Shown: in pieces, positions 15,480-25,370 of the stretch
Layout of the letters: every line of letters begins with the position of its first letter
Position numbering within the stretch: position 1 is the first letter of the stretch
Assembly: GCA_049322795.1 (NCBI GenBank)
Contig: JBMOQH010000017.1
Location: forward strand, 1 to 64,000
Origin: Immundisolibacter sp049322795
GTDB taxonomy: Bacteria > Pseudomonadota > Gammaproteobacteria > Immundisolibacterales > Immundisolibacteraceae
Direction of reading: 5' to 3'
DNA: 64,000 nt
Translations under genes and position numbers: made by a program
The notes under the pieces: generated by a model
Seen by the model: the letters and a program-made list of their open reading frames with translations, nothing else
Told to the model about the DNA's origin: nothing
Database searches by the model: none

Positions 15480-17312
15480 CTACTCCACCGTAACCGATTT
15501 GGCGAGATTGCGCGGCTGGTCGACGTCTGTGCCGCGGATCACCGCCACGTGGTAGGCCAGCAGCTGCAGCGGCACGGTGAACAGCACCGGCGCGAGATGC
15601 CGGATGCCGTCGGTCGGCACGTTCACCAGCGCCACGCTGCCGCCGTCGAGGCCGGCCTGTTCGTCCGCGAACACCAGCAGGCGGCCGCCACGGGCGCGGA
15701 CTTCCTCCATGTTGGACTTGAGCTTTTCGAGCAGCGGGTCGTTCGGCGCCACCGCCACCACGGGCATGTCGGCGTCGACCAGTGCCAGCGGGCCGTGCTT
15801 GAGCTCGCCGGCGGCGTAGGCCTCGGCGTGGATATAGGAGATTTCCTTCAGTTTCAGCGCGCCTTCGAGCGCCACCGGAAACTGCACGCCGCGACCCAGA
15901 AACAGCGCGTGGTGCTTGTCCGAAAAACCGGTCGCAATGCCCGCGATGGGCTCGTCGAGCACCAGCGTGCCCTGCACCGCAGCCGGCAGGCGCCGCAGCT
16001 CGTCGACCAGTTCGGCTTCCGCCGCCACATCCAGCCGATGCCGACGCCCGAGCGCGATCACCAGCAACATCAGCGCCGTGAGCTGGGTGGTGAAGGCCTT
16101 GGTGGAGGCGACGCCGATCTCCGGCCCGGCGTGGGTCATCAGCTTCAGGTCCGCCTCGCGCGTGAGCGAGCTTTCCGGCACGTTGCAGATGGCGAGGGTG
16201 TGCGCGTAGCCGCGCCGGCGCGCCTCGCGCAGCGCCTCCAGCGTGTCGGCCGTCTCGCCGGACTGCGAGATCGCCACCAGCAGCGCATCGGCCGGCACCA
16301 CGCTGTCGCGATAACGGAACTCGGATGCGATCTCCACCTGGCACGGAACGCCCGCCAGCGCCTCGAACCAGTAGCGCGCCACGCAGCCGGCGTGAAAACT
16401 CGTGCCGCAGGCGACGATGCGCACGTCCCGCACGCGGTCGAAAATCGCCGTCGCCTGCGTGCCGAAGGCGGCTTCGAGCACGCGGCTCTCGCCGAGGCGG
16501 CCGTCGAGGGTGTCCGCGATCGCCTGCGGCTGCTCGAAGATTTCCTTCTGCATGTAGTGCCGATAGGCGCCGCGCTCGGTGGCGGCAGCGCTCAGGCTGC
16601 TGCGCTGCAGCGGCCGCGCCACCGCCGCGCCGCTGGCGTCGACGATGCGCAGCGCGCCGATGCCGACCTCGGCCACGTCGCCGTCGTGCAGGAACACCAT
16701 GTCCTGCGTGAAGGGCACCAGCGCGGCGGCGTCCGACGCGAGGTACACCGCATCCGGCGCCACGCCGATCACCAGCGGGCTGCCGCGACGCGCGGCGAGC
16801 AGCCGGTTCGGCTCCGCCCCCGACAGCACGCCGATGGCGAACGCCCCTTCGAGGTCCGCCGCTGCGGCGCGCACGGCGTCGAACAGGTCGGCCCCCTGGT
16901 CGAGGTGATGGCGAATCTGATGCCCGATGACTTCGGTGTCGGTCTGCGAGCTGAACTCGAAGCCCTGCGCCCGCTGCGCCTCGCGCAGCGCGTGGTGGTT
17001 CTCGATGATGCCGTTGTGCACCACCGCGAGTTCGCCGCGCGAGATGTGCGGGTGGGCGTTGGCCTCGCTCGGCGCGCCGTGCGTGGCCCAGCGCGTGTGG
17101 CCGATGCCGGCGTGGCTGGTGACGGGCTCGGCGGCCAGCCGGCGGCTGAGTTCGATCACCTTTCCGAGCGCCCGCACGCGGTGCAGACGGCCATCGTCCC
17201 GGCGCACGGCAATGCCGGCCGAGTCGTAGCCGCGATACTCGAGCCGACGCAGGCCCTCCAGCAGGTCCGGCACGATGTCGTGCCCGGCAATTCCGCAAAC
17301 GATGCCGCACAT
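15480..17312 (-). CDS. glmS: Glutamine-fructose-6-phosphate aminotransferase (isomerizing)
   Basis: 610 residues (E. coli 609). The N-terminal glutaminase domain starts MCGIV with the nucleophile Cys directly after Met. The C-terminal half holds two SIS sugar-isomerase domains, with CGTSFHAG and the ISQSGETADT phosphate loop, and ends LAKSVTVE as in the family. It makes glucosamine-6-phosphate for peptidoglycan and lipopolysaccharide. It starts 3 bp after the glmU stop, so translation is probably coupled. In enterobacteria the glmU-glmS message is controlled by small RNA; nothing here shows that. Confidence 0.98.
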   Translation of the reverse strand: MCGIVCGIAGHDIVPDLLEGLRRLEYRGYDSAGIAVRRDDGRLHRVRALGKVIELSRRLAAEPVTSHAGIGHTRWATHGAPSEANAHPHISRGELAVVHNGIIENHHALREAQRAQGFEFSSQTDTEVIGHQIRHHLDQGADLFDAVRAAAADLEGAFAIGVLSGAEPNRLLAARRGSPLVIGVAPDAVYLASDAAALVPFTQDMVFLHDGDVAEVGIGALRIVDASGAAVARPLQRSSLSAAATERGAYRHYMQKEIFEQPQAIADTLDGRLGESRVLEAAFGTQATAIFDRVRDVRIVACGTSFHAGCVARYWFEALAGVPCQVEIASEFRYRDSVVPADALLVAISQSGETADTLEALREARRRGYAHTLAICNVPESSLTREADLKLMTHAGPEIGVASTKAFTTQLTALMLLVIALGRRHRLDVAAEAELVDELRRLPAAVQGTLVLDEPIAGIATGFSDKHHALFLGRGVQFPVALEGALKLKEISYIHAEAYAAGELKHGPLALVDADMPVVAVAPNDPLLEKLKSNMEEVRARGGRLLVFADEQAGLDGGSVALVNVPTDGIRHLAPVLFTVPLQLLAYHVAVIRGTDVDQPRNLAKSVTVE

Positions 17313-17315
17313 GAC

Positions 17316-18707
17316 TCAGGGCCCGGTTTTCTTGCGCGGCCGTTGCCAGCCGGGAATGGATTTTTGCGGCGCGCGCGTCAGCGTGAGGCCGCCCGCCGGC
17401 GCCTCGCGGCTGATCACCGAACCCGCACCGATGGTGGCCCCTTCGCCGATGGTGACGGGCGCCACCAGCGCGCTGTTCGAGCCGATGAAGGCGTCCGCGC
17501 CGATGACCGTGCGGTGCTTGTTGGCGCCGTCGTAGTTGCAGGTAATGGTGCCGGCGCCGACGTTGACCCGCTCGCCGATGTCGGCATCGCCCACGTAGCT
17601 CAGGTGATTGGCCTTGGCACCCGCGGCGAGGCGGCTGTTCTTGAGCTCGACGAAATTGCCGACGTGCACGTCCCGCGCCAGCTCCGTGCCCGGCCGCAGG
17701 CGCGCGTACGGGCCGACCACAGCATGGGGTCCGATGCGTGCGCCGTCGACCAGGCTGAACGGTTCGATGCGCGCACCGGCTTCGACCACGGCGTCGCGCA
17801 GGATGCAGTGCGCGCCGACGCGCACGCCATCGCCGAGCTCGACGCGGCCTTCGAGGATGACGCCCACGTCGATTTCGACGTCCTTGCCGACGCTGACCTC
17901 GCCCCGCACGTCGAGGCGCTGCGGATCGCGCAGCATCACGCCGTCCGCCAGCAGGCGCTGCGCCTGCCGGCGCTGGAACTCGCGCTCGCACAGCGCCAGT
18001 TGCGCCCGGTCGTTGATGCCCATGATCTCGGCCTCGCCGGCGGCCGGCACGCCCACCACGGGCACGCCGTCGGCCACCGCCATGGCCACGATATCGGTCA
18101 GATACAGCTCGCCTTGCGCGTTGTGGGCATCGAGGCGGCCCAGCCACCCCGCCAGCCGCCCGGCCGGGATCAGCAGCGTGCCGGTGTTGATCTCGCGCAC
18201 GGCCAGCTGCCCGGGGTCGGCGTCGCGCTGCTCGACGATGCCGCGCACGGCGCCCCCGGCATCGCGCAGGATGCGCCCGTAGCCGGTCGGGTCGTCGACG
18301 ATGGCGGTGAGGATTGCGAGGGACTCGGCCGGACTCGCCAGCAGGGCCTGCAGGGTCTCAGGTCGCAGCAGCGGCACGTCCCCGCACAGCACCAGCAGGC
18401 GCCCGACGGGCTCGACATGCGCCAGCGCGGCGGCGACCGCGTCCCCGGTGCCGCGCTGATGGACCTGATGCGCCCAATGGCAGTCGACATCCGCCAGCGC
18501 CGCCCGCAGGCGCTCGCCGCCGTGGCCGTACACCACCACCGGCCGGGAGGCGCTGGCGGCGCCCTTCAGCAGCTGGCCGGCCGTCGCCAGCACGTGGCTG
18601 ATCAGCGGACGATCGCCCAGCGGCTGCAGCACCTTGGGCAGGGACGAGCGCATGCGCTTGCCCTGCCCGGCGGCGAGAATGACGACTTGCAGGGGCGGCG
18701 CACTCAT
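17316..18707 (-). CDS. glmU: Bifunctional UDP-GlcNAc pyrophosphorylase / GlcN-1-P acetyltransferase
   Basis: 463 residues from the ATG at 18707; longer frames overlap atpC in the wrong phase. The N-terminal uridyltransferase domain has VILAAGQGKRMRSSLPKVLQ. The C-terminal left-handed beta-helix shows hexapeptide repeats, then NHLSYVGDADIG and the acetyl-CoA site ITCNYDGANKH. It makes UDP-GlcNAc in the cytoplasm, directly using the GlmS product after GlmM. The gene lies 49 bp after atpC and immediately before glmS. Confidence 0.98.
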   Translation of the reverse strand: MSAPPLQVVILAAGQGKRMRSSLPKVLQPLGDRPLISHVLATAGQLLKGAASASRPVVVYGHGGERLRAALADVDCHWAHQVHQRGTGDAVAAALAHVEPVGRLLVLCGDVPLLRPETLQALLASPAESLAILTAIVDDPTGYGRILRDAGGAVRGIVEQRDADPGQLAVREINTGTLLIPAGRLAGWLGRLDAHNAQGELYLTDIVAMAVADGVPVVGVPAAGEAEIMGINDRAQLALCEREFQRRQAQRLLADGVMLRDPQRLDVRGEVSVGKDVEIDVGVILEGRVELGDGVRVGAHCILRDAVVEAGARIEPFSLVDGARIGPHAVVGPYARLRPGTELARDVHVGNFVELKNSRLAAGAKANHLSYVGDADIGERVNVGAGTITCNYDGANKHRTVIGADAFIGSNSALVAPVTIGEGATIGAGSVISREAPAGGLTLTRAPQKSIPGWQRPRKKTGP

Positions 18708-18756
18708 CGTGTGGACTTTATGCCACCACCACGCCGCCGCAGGGGCGCCGGGCGGG

Positions 18757-19188
18757 TCAGCGCCCGGTCTGGCGCCGCAGGCGCTGGATGGCGGCCAGCT
18801 GCGCCATGGCCTCGGCCAGCTCGGCGCTGGCGGTGGCGTACTCGAAATCGCCGGTGCGGTTTTCCATCGCCGCCTCGGCACGCTGCTTGGCTTCGAGCGC
18901 CGCCACCTCGTCGAGGTCGTGCGCGCGCACGGCCGTGTCGGCCAGCACGGTGACGGCGCCCGGCTGCACCTCGAGCAGGCCGCCAGCCACGAACACCATC
19001 TCCTCGCCCCCATCCGGCCGCTCGATGCGCACCGTGCCGGGCTTGATGCGCGTGATCAGCGGCGTGTGGCGCGGCAGGATGCCGAGTTCGCCGGCCTCGC
19101 CGGGCAGGGCGACGAACTTCGCCTCGCCCGAGAAGATGGACGCCTCGGCCGACACGACGTCGACCCGCATGGTGGCGTTGCTTGCCAT
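18757..19188 (-). CDS. atpC: ATP synthase F1 epsilon subunit
   Basis: 143 residues. The N-terminal beta-sandwich has the family blocks VDVVSAEASIFSGEAKFV and GELGILPRHTPLIT. The C-terminal helical hairpin, Ala/Glu-rich, is present and can inhibit ATP hydrolysis. It is the last atp gene, 12 bp after atpD, and leads into glmU-glmS. Confidence 0.97.
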   Translation of the reverse strand: MASNATMRVDVVSAEASIFSGEAKFVALPGEAGELGILPRHTPLITRIKPGTVRIERPDGGEEMVFVAGGLLEVQPGAVTVLADTAVRAHDLDEVAALEAKQRAEAAMENRTGDFEYATASAELAEAMAQLAAIQRLRRQTGR

Positions 19189-19200
19189 GTCGGTCCCCGC

Positions 19201-20601
19201 TTATTGCAGCTTCTTGGCTTTCTCGAACGCTTCGTCGATGGTGCCGACCATGTAGAAGGCCTGCTCGGGCAGCTGGTCGCACTCGCCGTTGACGATCATC
19301 TTGAAGCCGCGGATGGTTTCCGACAGCGGCACGTACTTGCCCGGCGAGCCGGTGAACACCTCGGCCACGTGGAACGGCTGCGACAGGAAGCGCTGAATCT
19401 TGCGCGCCCGGGCCACGGCCAGCTTGTCCTCCGGCGACAGCTCGTCCATGCCCAGGATGGCGATGATGTCGCGCAGTTCCTTGTAGCGCTGCAGGGTGGC
19501 CTGCACGGCGCGGGTGGTGCTGTAGTGCTCGTCGCCAACCACGTTCGGGTCCACCTGACGGCTGGTGGAATCGAGCGGATCGACCGCCGGGTAGATACCC
19601 AGCGCCGCGATGTCGCGCGACAGCACGACGGTGGCGTCCAGGTGCGCAAAGGTGGTGGCGGGCGACGGGTCGGTCAGATCGTCCGCCGGCACGTACACGG
19701 CCTGGATGGAGGTGATCGAGCCGACCTTGGTGGAGGTGATGCGCTCCTGCAGGCGGCCCATCTCCTCGGCCAGCGTCGGCTGGTAGCCCACGGCGGACGG
19801 CATGCGGCCGAGCAACGCCGACACTTCGGTACCGGCCAGGGTGTAGCGGTAGATGTTGTCGACGAAGAACAGCACGTCGCGGCCCTCGTCGCGGAACGAC
19901 TCGGCGATGGTCAGACCCGTCAGCGCCACGCGCAGGCGATTGCCCGGCGGCTCGTTCATCTGGCCGTAGACCATCGACACCTTGGACTCGCCCAGGTTCT
20001 CGAGGTTGACGACGCCGGACTCGGCCATCTCGTGATAGAAGTCGTTGCCCTCGCGGGTACGCTCGCCCACGCCGGCGAACACCGACAGGCCCGAGTGCGC
20101 CTTGGCGATGTTGTTGATCAGCTCCATCATGTTGACGGTCTTGCCGACGCCGGCGCCACCGAACAGACCCACCTTGCCGCCCTTGGCGAACGGGCAGATG
20201 AGGTCGATGACCTTGATGCCGGTTTCGAGCAGCTCCTGCGACGGCGACAGCTCGTCGTAGGTCGGCGCCTTGCGGTGGATCGCCGCCGTGCTGGTCTTGT
20301 CGACCGGGCCGCGCTCGTCGATCGGCCGTCCCAGCACGTCCATGATGCGGCCGAGCGTGGCCTGGCCCACCGGCACGGTGATCGGCCGGCCGGTATCGGT
20401 CACGGTCAGGCCGCGGCGCAGGCCGTCGGTGGAACCGAGCGCGATGGCGCGCACCACGCCGTCGCCGAGCTGCTGCTGCACCTCGAGCGTCAGGTCGGCG
20501 CCTTCCATGGTCAGCGCGTCGTAAACCTTGGGCAGCTGCCCGCGCGGGAACTCGACGTCCACGACGGCGCCGATGCACTGAACGATCTTGCCTTCTGTCA
20601 T
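19201..20601 (-). CDS. atpD: ATP synthase F1 beta subunit
   Basis: 466 residues. The Walker A motif GGAGVGKT is at 148-155, the Walker B aspartate lies in RDVLFFVDNIYR, and catalytic Glu is in GERTREGND. The beta-barrel N-terminal domain and C-terminal helical domain are complete. This subunit carries the three catalytic nucleotide sites of F1. It starts 28 bp after atpG in the standard gammaproteobacterial order. Confidence 0.99.
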   Translation of the reverse strand: MTEGKIVQCIGAVVDVEFPRGQLPKVYDALTMEGADLTLEVQQQLGDGVVRAIALGSTDGLRRGLTVTDTGRPITVPVGQATLGRIMDVLGRPIDERGPVDKTSTAAIHRKAPTYDELSPSQELLETGIKVIDLICPFAKGGKVGLFGGAGVGKTVNMMELINNIAKAHSGLSVFAGVGERTREGNDFYHEMAESGVVNLENLGESKVSMVYGQMNEPPGNRLRVALTGLTIAESFRDEGRDVLFFVDNIYRYTLAGTEVSALLGRMPSAVGYQPTLAEEMGRLQERITSTKVGSITSIQAVYVPADDLTDPSPATTFAHLDATVVLSRDIAALGIYPAVDPLDSTSRQVDPNVVGDEHYSTTRAVQATLQRYKELRDIIAILGMDELSPEDKLAVARARKIQRFLSQPFHVAEVFTGSPGKYVPLSETIRGFKMIVNGECDQLPEQAFYMVGTIDEAFEKAKKLQ

Positions 20602-20629
20602 TGTCCGATCCTAGGGAGAATCCGTTGCG

Positions 20630-21508
20630 TCAGACCGCGGCGGCGCCGCTGACGATTTCCGACAGCTCCTTGGTGATGGCCGCCTGCCGGGTCTTGTTGT
20701 AGATGAGCTTGAGCTCTTCGATCAGGTTGCCGGCGTTGTCGCTGGCCGCCTTCATCGCCACCATGCGCGCCGACTGTTCGGAGGCCATGTTCTCGGCCAC
20801 CGCCTGCAGCACCAGCGCTTCGATGTAGCGCGTGAGCAGCTCGTCGATGACCACTGCGGCGCTGGGTTCATAGAGGTAATCCCAGCTGTGCGCCTGGCGC
20901 TCCGCCTCGGTCTGCTCCAGACGATCGGCGGTCAGGGGCAGCAGCTGCTCGATGACCGGTTCCTGCTTCATGGTGTTGATGAAGCGCGTGTAGCACAGGT
21001 GCACGGCGTCGAGTTCGCCGGCCACGAAGGCATCCAGCATCACCTTGACCGGGCCGATCAGTGCCTCGAGCTGCGGCGCATCGCCGAGCTGCACCGCCTG
21101 GCTCATGACATGCGCACCGGCGCGCGTCATGAAACTCAGTCCCTTGCTGCCCAACGCGCTGACACGCAGTCCCTGGCCGGCGGCCTGGGCATCGCGCATG
21201 CGCAGGCTCACCGCGCGCAGCAGGTTGGTGTTGAGACCACCGCACAGACCCTTGTCGGTGCTCACCACGATGAAACCCACCGTGCGCACCTCGCCGACCG
21301 GGCGCATGAACGCCGAGCGGTACTCCGGGTTGGCGCGCGCCAGGTTGGCGGTGATGTTGCGCACCTTGTCGCTGTAGGGACGGGCGGCGCGCATGCGCTC
21401 CTGGGCACGGCGCATCTTCGACGCAGCCACCATCTCCATCGCCTTGGTGATCTTGCGCGTGTTCTCGATGCTCTTGATTTTGCCGCGAATTTCCTTGCCG
21501 ACCGCCAT
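20630..21508 (-). CDS. atpG: ATP synthase F1 gamma subunit
   Basis: 292 residues (E. coli 287). The N-terminal coiled-coil helix opens with IRGKIKSIENTRKITKAMEMVAASKMR, quoted here only as its key pattern K-I-x-S-I-x-N-T-x-K-I-T. The C-terminal helix ends in the conserved run around ITKELSEIVSGAAAV. The subunit is the rotating central shaft that couples proton flow to catalysis. It lies 29 bp after atpA. Confidence 0.98.
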   Translation of the reverse strand: MAVGKEIRGKIKSIENTRKITKAMEMVAASKMRRAQERMRAARPYSDKVRNITANLARANPEYRSAFMRPVGEVRTVGFIVVSTDKGLCGGLNTNLLRAVSLRMRDAQAAGQGLRVSALGSKGLSFMTRAGAHVMSQAVQLGDAPQLEALIGPVKVMLDAFVAGELDAVHLCYTRFINTMKQEPVIEQLLPLTADRLEQTEAERQAHSWDYLYEPSAAVVIDELLTRYIEALVLQAVAENMASEQSARMVAMKAASDNAGNLIEELKLIYNKTRQAAITKELSEIVSGAAAV

Positions 21509-21537
21509 GCCGGTGCTCCTGTGGATCTACCGTTGGC

Positions 21538-23091
21538 TCAGGCGAACGACTTGACGAAGGCGTCGACGGCGGCGGTGAGTTCTTCCTCGGCCGCCTTGTC
21601 GAGCGCCTTGTCGGACTCCAGCTTCTGCAGCAGGGCGGCGTGGCTCGACTTCAGGTGCTGGTGCAGGCCGTGCTCGAAGGCCAGCACGCGGCTGACCTCG
21701 ACCTTGTCCAGGAAGCCCTTGTTCACCGCGAACAAGGTGGCCGCCATCAGCGAGATCGGCAGCGGGCTGTACTGCGCCTGCTTGAGCAGTTCCGTGACGC
21801 GGGCGCCGCGGTCGAGCTGCTTGCGCGTGGCCTCGTCGAGGTCGCTCGCGAACTGGGCGAATGCCGCCAGTTCCCGGTACTGGGCAAGGTCGGTACGGAT
21901 GCCACCCGACAGGCCCTTGATCAGCTTGGTCTGCGCCGCGCCACCCACGCGCGACACCGAGATGCCGGCGTTGATGGCCGGCCGGATGCCGGCGTTGAAC
22001 AGGTTGGTTTCGAGGAAGATCTGGCCGTCGGTGATCGAGATCACGTTGGTCGGCACGAAGGCCGACACGTCACCGGCCTGCGTTTCGATGATCGGCAGCG
22101 CGGTCAGCGAACCCGTCTGGCCCTTGACCTCACCCTGGGTGAAGGCCTCGACGTAGTCGGCGTTGACGCGCGCGGCGCGCTCGAGCAGGCGGCTGTGCAG
22201 GTAGAACACGTCGCCCGGGTACGCCTCGCGGCCCGGCGGGCGGCGCAGCAGCAGCGACACCTGGCGGTAGGCCACGGCCTGCTTGGACAGGTCGTCGTAG
22301 ATGATCAGCGCGTCCTGGCCGCGGTCGCGGAAGTACTCGCCCATGGTGCAGCCCGAGTAGGCCGACACGTACTGCATGGCCGCGGACTCGGACGCCGAGG
22401 CGGCGACCACAATGGTGTAGTCCATGGCGCCGTGCTGCTCGAGCGCGCGCACCACGTTCTTGATCGACGACGCCTTCTGGCCGATGGCGACGTACACGCA
22501 GGTCATGTTCTGACCTTTCTGGTTGATGATCGTGTCGATCGCCACCGCGGTCTTGCCGGTCTGGCGGTCGCCGATGATCAACTCGCGCTGGCCGCGGCCG
22601 ATCGGCACCATTGAGTCGATGGCCTTCAGACCCGTCTGCACCGGCTGGCTGACCGACTGGCGCGCGATCACGCCCGGCGCCACCTTCTCGATGACGTCGG
22701 TCATCTTCGCGTTGATCGGGCCCTTGCCGTCGATGGGCTGGCCGAGCGCGTTCACCACGCGGCCGATCAGCTCCGGGCCGACCGGCACCTCCAGGATGCG
22801 CCCGGTGCACTTGGCCGTGTCGCCCTCGGACACGTGCTCGTACTCGCCAAGGATCACGGCGCCGACCGAGTCGCGCTCGAGGTTCAGGGCGAGGCCGAAG
22901 GTCGGCTGGCCGTCCGGCGTGGGCGGGAACTCCAGCATCTCGCCGGCCATCACGTCCGACAGGCCGTGCACGCGCACGATGCCGTCGGTCACGGACACCA
23001 CGGTGCCCTGGTTCTTGAAGTCGGCGGCCGCGCCCAGCCCTTCGATGCGGCTCTTGATCAGGTCGGAAATTTCAGCAGGATTCAGTTGCAT
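21538..23091 (-). CDS. atpA: ATP synthase F1 alpha subunit
   Basis: 517 residues (E. coli 513). The Walker A motif GDRQTGKT is at 174-181, and the arginine finger lies in the C-terminal part of the nucleotide domain near AGISVSRVGGAAQ. It begins MQLNPAEISDLIK as in gammaproteobacteria. It provides the non-catalytic nucleotide sites and completes the catalytic ones on beta. The gap to atpH is 45 bp. Confidence 0.99.
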   Translation of the reverse strand: MQLNPAEISDLIKSRIEGLGAAADFKNQGTVVSVTDGIVRVHGLSDVMAGEMLEFPPTPDGQPTFGLALNLERDSVGAVILGEYEHVSEGDTAKCTGRILEVPVGPELIGRVVNALGQPIDGKGPINAKMTDVIEKVAPGVIARQSVSQPVQTGLKAIDSMVPIGRGQRELIIGDRQTGKTAVAIDTIINQKGQNMTCVYVAIGQKASSIKNVVRALEQHGAMDYTIVVAASASESAAMQYVSAYSGCTMGEYFRDRGQDALIIYDDLSKQAVAYRQVSLLLRRPPGREAYPGDVFYLHSRLLERAARVNADYVEAFTQGEVKGQTGSLTALPIIETQAGDVSAFVPTNVISITDGQIFLETNLFNAGIRPAINAGISVSRVGGAAQTKLIKGLSGGIRTDLAQYRELAAFAQFASDLDEATRKQLDRGARVTELLKQAQYSPLPISLMAATLFAVNKGFLDKVEVSRVLAFEHGLHQHLKSSHAALLQKLESDKALDKAAEEELTAAVDAFVKSFA

Positions 23092-23136
23092 TGCATGCTC
23101 CAGGGATGCCGCATGGCGGCCTTGGCGGCGGCGCGC

Positions 23137-23670
23137 TCAGGCCGCCAGCGCCGTCCTCATCTGTTCAAGTCTTGCCCGCACCGAGGTGTCCAGAACCTCG
23201 TCGCCAACGGCCACGCGCACGCCGCCGATCAGCTCGGGTTCAAGCACCACCTGCGCCTCGAGCTTGCGACCGAAGCGCCGCTCCAGCACCGCCTTGATCT
23301 CGGCGAGCTGCTGGGGAGAAATCTCGAACGCGCTGTATACGGTGGCCTGCGACACACCGGCCCGCGCATCGACCAATGCCCGGAACTGCGCGGCGATCTC
23401 GCCGAGCGCCGGCAGGCGCCGGTTCTCCAGCACCACCGCCAACAGGTTCTGCAGGGCGGGCGGCAGCGGCTGCGGAAGCACGCCAGCGATCAGCTCACCA
23501 ACAGCGTGCGCCGGCACCTTGGGGTTATCGGCAAATTCGCGCAGGCGCGGGTCGGACGCCACCTGCGCCAGCTGGTCGAGCGGCTGGACCAAGGACGACG
23601 CGAGTGCCGGATCGGCCGCCCGGAACAGCGCTTCGGCGTACGGACGGGCGACGGTGGCAAGCTCTGCCAT
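23137..23670 (-). CDS. atpH: ATP synthase F1 delta subunit
   Basis: 177 residues. The opening LATVARPYAEALFRAA is the OSCP/delta signature, and the C-terminal block IGGVRVAVGDEVLDTSVRARL is the second. The subunit forms the peripheral stalk cap joining the b dimer to the alpha subunits. It starts 3 bp after atpF. Confidence 0.97.
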   Translation of the reverse strand: MAELATVARPYAEALFRAADPALASSLVQPLDQLAQVASDPRLREFADNPKVPAHAVGELIAGVLPQPLPPALQNLLAVVLENRRLPALGEIAAQFRALVDARAGVSQATVYSAFEISPQQLAEIKAVLERRFGRKLEAQVVLEPELIGGVRVAVGDEVLDTSVRARLEQMRTALAA

Positions 23671-23673
23671 GGC

Positions 23674-24144
23674 TTACAGCTCGGTCTGCAGGCGCGACAG
23701 CAGGTCGGCGTGGACGCTGCTGTTCACCTCGCGGCGGAGAATCTGCTCGGCGCCACGAACGGCGAGCTCCGCCACCTGACCGCGCAGCACCTCGCGCGCC
23801 TTGATCAGCTCCTGCTGAGCTTCGGCCCGCGCCGCCGCGACGATCTTGGCACCCTCCTCGGCGGCCCGGCCCTTGGCATCCTCGATCATGGATTGCGCGA
23901 GCCGCTCGGCGTCGGCCAAGCGCCTGGCGGCATCGTCACGCGCCGAAGCGAGTTGCTCGTCCACGCGACGGTTTGCGTTCGACAGTTCGATGCGCGCGCG
24001 CTCGGCCGCCGACAGGCCGTCGGCGATCTTCTGCGTGCGCTCGTCGATGGCCTTGGTGATCGGCGGCCACACGAAACGCATGGTGAACCACACCAGGATG
24101 GCGAACACGACCAACTGGACGAACAGCGTTGCGTTGATGCTCAC
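23674..24144 (-). CDS. atpF: ATP synthase F0 b subunit
   Basis: 156 residues, same length as E. coli. One N-terminal membrane span (about 5-25) starts MSINATLFVQLVVFAILVW; the rest is a long charged coiled coil that dimerises to form the stator stalk. It lies between atpE and atpH as expected. Confidence 0.97.
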   Translation of the reverse strand: MSINATLFVQLVVFAILVWFTMRFVWPPITKAIDERTQKIADGLSAAERARIELSNANRRVDEQLASARDDAARRLADAERLAQSMIEDAKGRAAEEGAKIVAAARAEAQQELIKAREVLRGQVAELAVRGAEQILRREVNSSVHADLLSRLQTEL

Positions 24145-24179
24145 GACGGCACCTTACGGTTGTTTGGACGGGCCGGCGT

Positions 24180-24428
24180 TTACTGCAGGACGAACGGATT
24201 GGCGAAGGCGAACATCATGGCGATACCGACGCCGATCAGGAACGCCGCATCGATCAGGCCCGCCAGCAGAAACATCTTGGTCTGAAGTTCGTTCATCAGC
24301 TCGGGCTGACGAGCGGCGGCTTCCAGGTACTTGCTGCCCATGATGCCGATGCCGATGCAGGCGCCAATGGCACCCAGACCGATGATCAGACCGGCGGCCA
24401 GGGCCACAAAACCAAGGACGTGCTCCAT
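24180..24428 (-). CDS. atpE: ATP synthase F0 c subunit (proteolipid)
   Basis: 82 residues, a hairpin of two membrane helices. The first helix has the glycine-rich run GLGAIGACIGIGIMG. The polar loop is ARQPEL. The ion-carrying carboxylate is Asp60 in LAGLIDAAFLIG. The residues of sodium-binding c subunits are absent, so proton coupling is expected. It forms the rotor ring. Confidence 0.98.
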   Translation of the reverse strand: MEHVLGFVALAAGLIIGLGAIGACIGIGIMGSKYLEAAARQPELMNELQTKMFLLAGLIDAAFLIGVGIAMMFAFANPFVLQ

Positions 24429-24478
24429 TTGCTACTCCACAGGGTTGAAAAACAGGACTGAAACAGGGAAAGGCGTGA

Positions 24479-25339
24479 TCAGTGCGCGTCGTGCGCCTGG
24501 CCGACATACACCAGCGTCAGCATCATGAAGATGAATGCCTGCAGGGTGATGATCAGGATATGGAAGATCGCCCAGGCGGTGCCGGCCAGCACGTGACCGA
24601 TCGGCAGCAAAATGCCCGGCAGCGACAGCGCCGCGGCGCCGCCCATCAGCGCGATCAGCATGAAAATTAGCTCGCCCGCGTACATGTTGCCGAACAAGCG
24701 CATGCCGTGCGAGACGGTCTTGGCGGCGAACTCGATCATCTGCATGAGGAAATTGATCGGGTAGAGCAGCGGGTGACTGCCGAACGGCGCCGTGAACAGC
24801 TCATGCACCCAGCCGCCGAGGCCCTTGACCTTGAGGTTGTAGAAGATGCACACCAGCAGCACGCCGGTGGACAAACCCAGCGTGGTCGACAGGTCAGCCG
24901 TCGCCACCACACGCAGGTAGGCGTGATGTGGATCGTGCCCGGCGGCGGCATAGAGTTTGGTCCATAGCCACGGCAGCAGGTCGACCGGCAGCAGGTCCAT
25001 GGCGTTCATGAGGAAAATCCACACGAACACCGTCAGCGCCAGCGGCGCCACCAGACGGCGGCTCTCGGCGTTGTGGACGATGCCCTTGGCCTGGCTGTCG
25101 ACCATGTCGACCAGCATCTCGACCGCCGCCTGGAAACGGCCCGGCACGCCGGCCGTCGCGCTGCGCGCGGCGCGCCACAGCAGCCAGCAGGTCAGCACAC
25201 CCAGCAGCACCGACCACAGCACGGAATCCATGTTGACCACCGAAAAGTCGATGATCGACGCTTGGCGGTCAGTCTGCAGATGCTGCAGGTGATGGACGAT
25301 GTACTCGCCGGCGCTCGGAGCGTGGCCTTCGGCTGCCAT
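24479..25339 (-). CDS. atpB: ATP synthase F0 a subunit
   Basis: 286 residues with five or six membrane spans. The essential arginine lies in GMRLFGNMYAGELIF, and the last helix has HILIITLQAFIFMMLT. This subunit forms the two proton half-channels beside the c ring. The N-terminal extracytoplasmic segment (EYIVHHLQHLQTD) matches the gammaproteobacterial type. It is 50 bp upstream of atpE and 31 bp after atpI. Confidence 0.98.
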   Translation of the reverse strand: MAAEGHAPSAGEYIVHHLQHLQTDRQASIIDFSVVNMDSVLWSVLLGVLTCWLLWRAARSATAGVPGRFQAAVEMLVDMVDSQAKGIVHNAESRRLVAPLALTVFVWIFLMNAMDLLPVDLLPWLWTKLYAAAGHDPHHAYLRVVATADLSTTLGLSTGVLLVCIFYNLKVKGLGGWVHELFTAPFGSHPLLYPINFLMQMIEFAAKTVSHGMRLFGNMYAGELIFMLIALMGGAAALSLPGILLPIGHVLAGTAWAIFHILIITLQAFIFMMLTLVYVGQAHDAH

Positions 25340-25370
25340 GGGTCGGACGATCCTTTAGCTTGAGTTCTAG

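Noticed and set aside
15423..18953. Plus-strand frame of about 1180 codons
   Set aside because: It lies opposite glmS and glmU, which are complete and conserved.
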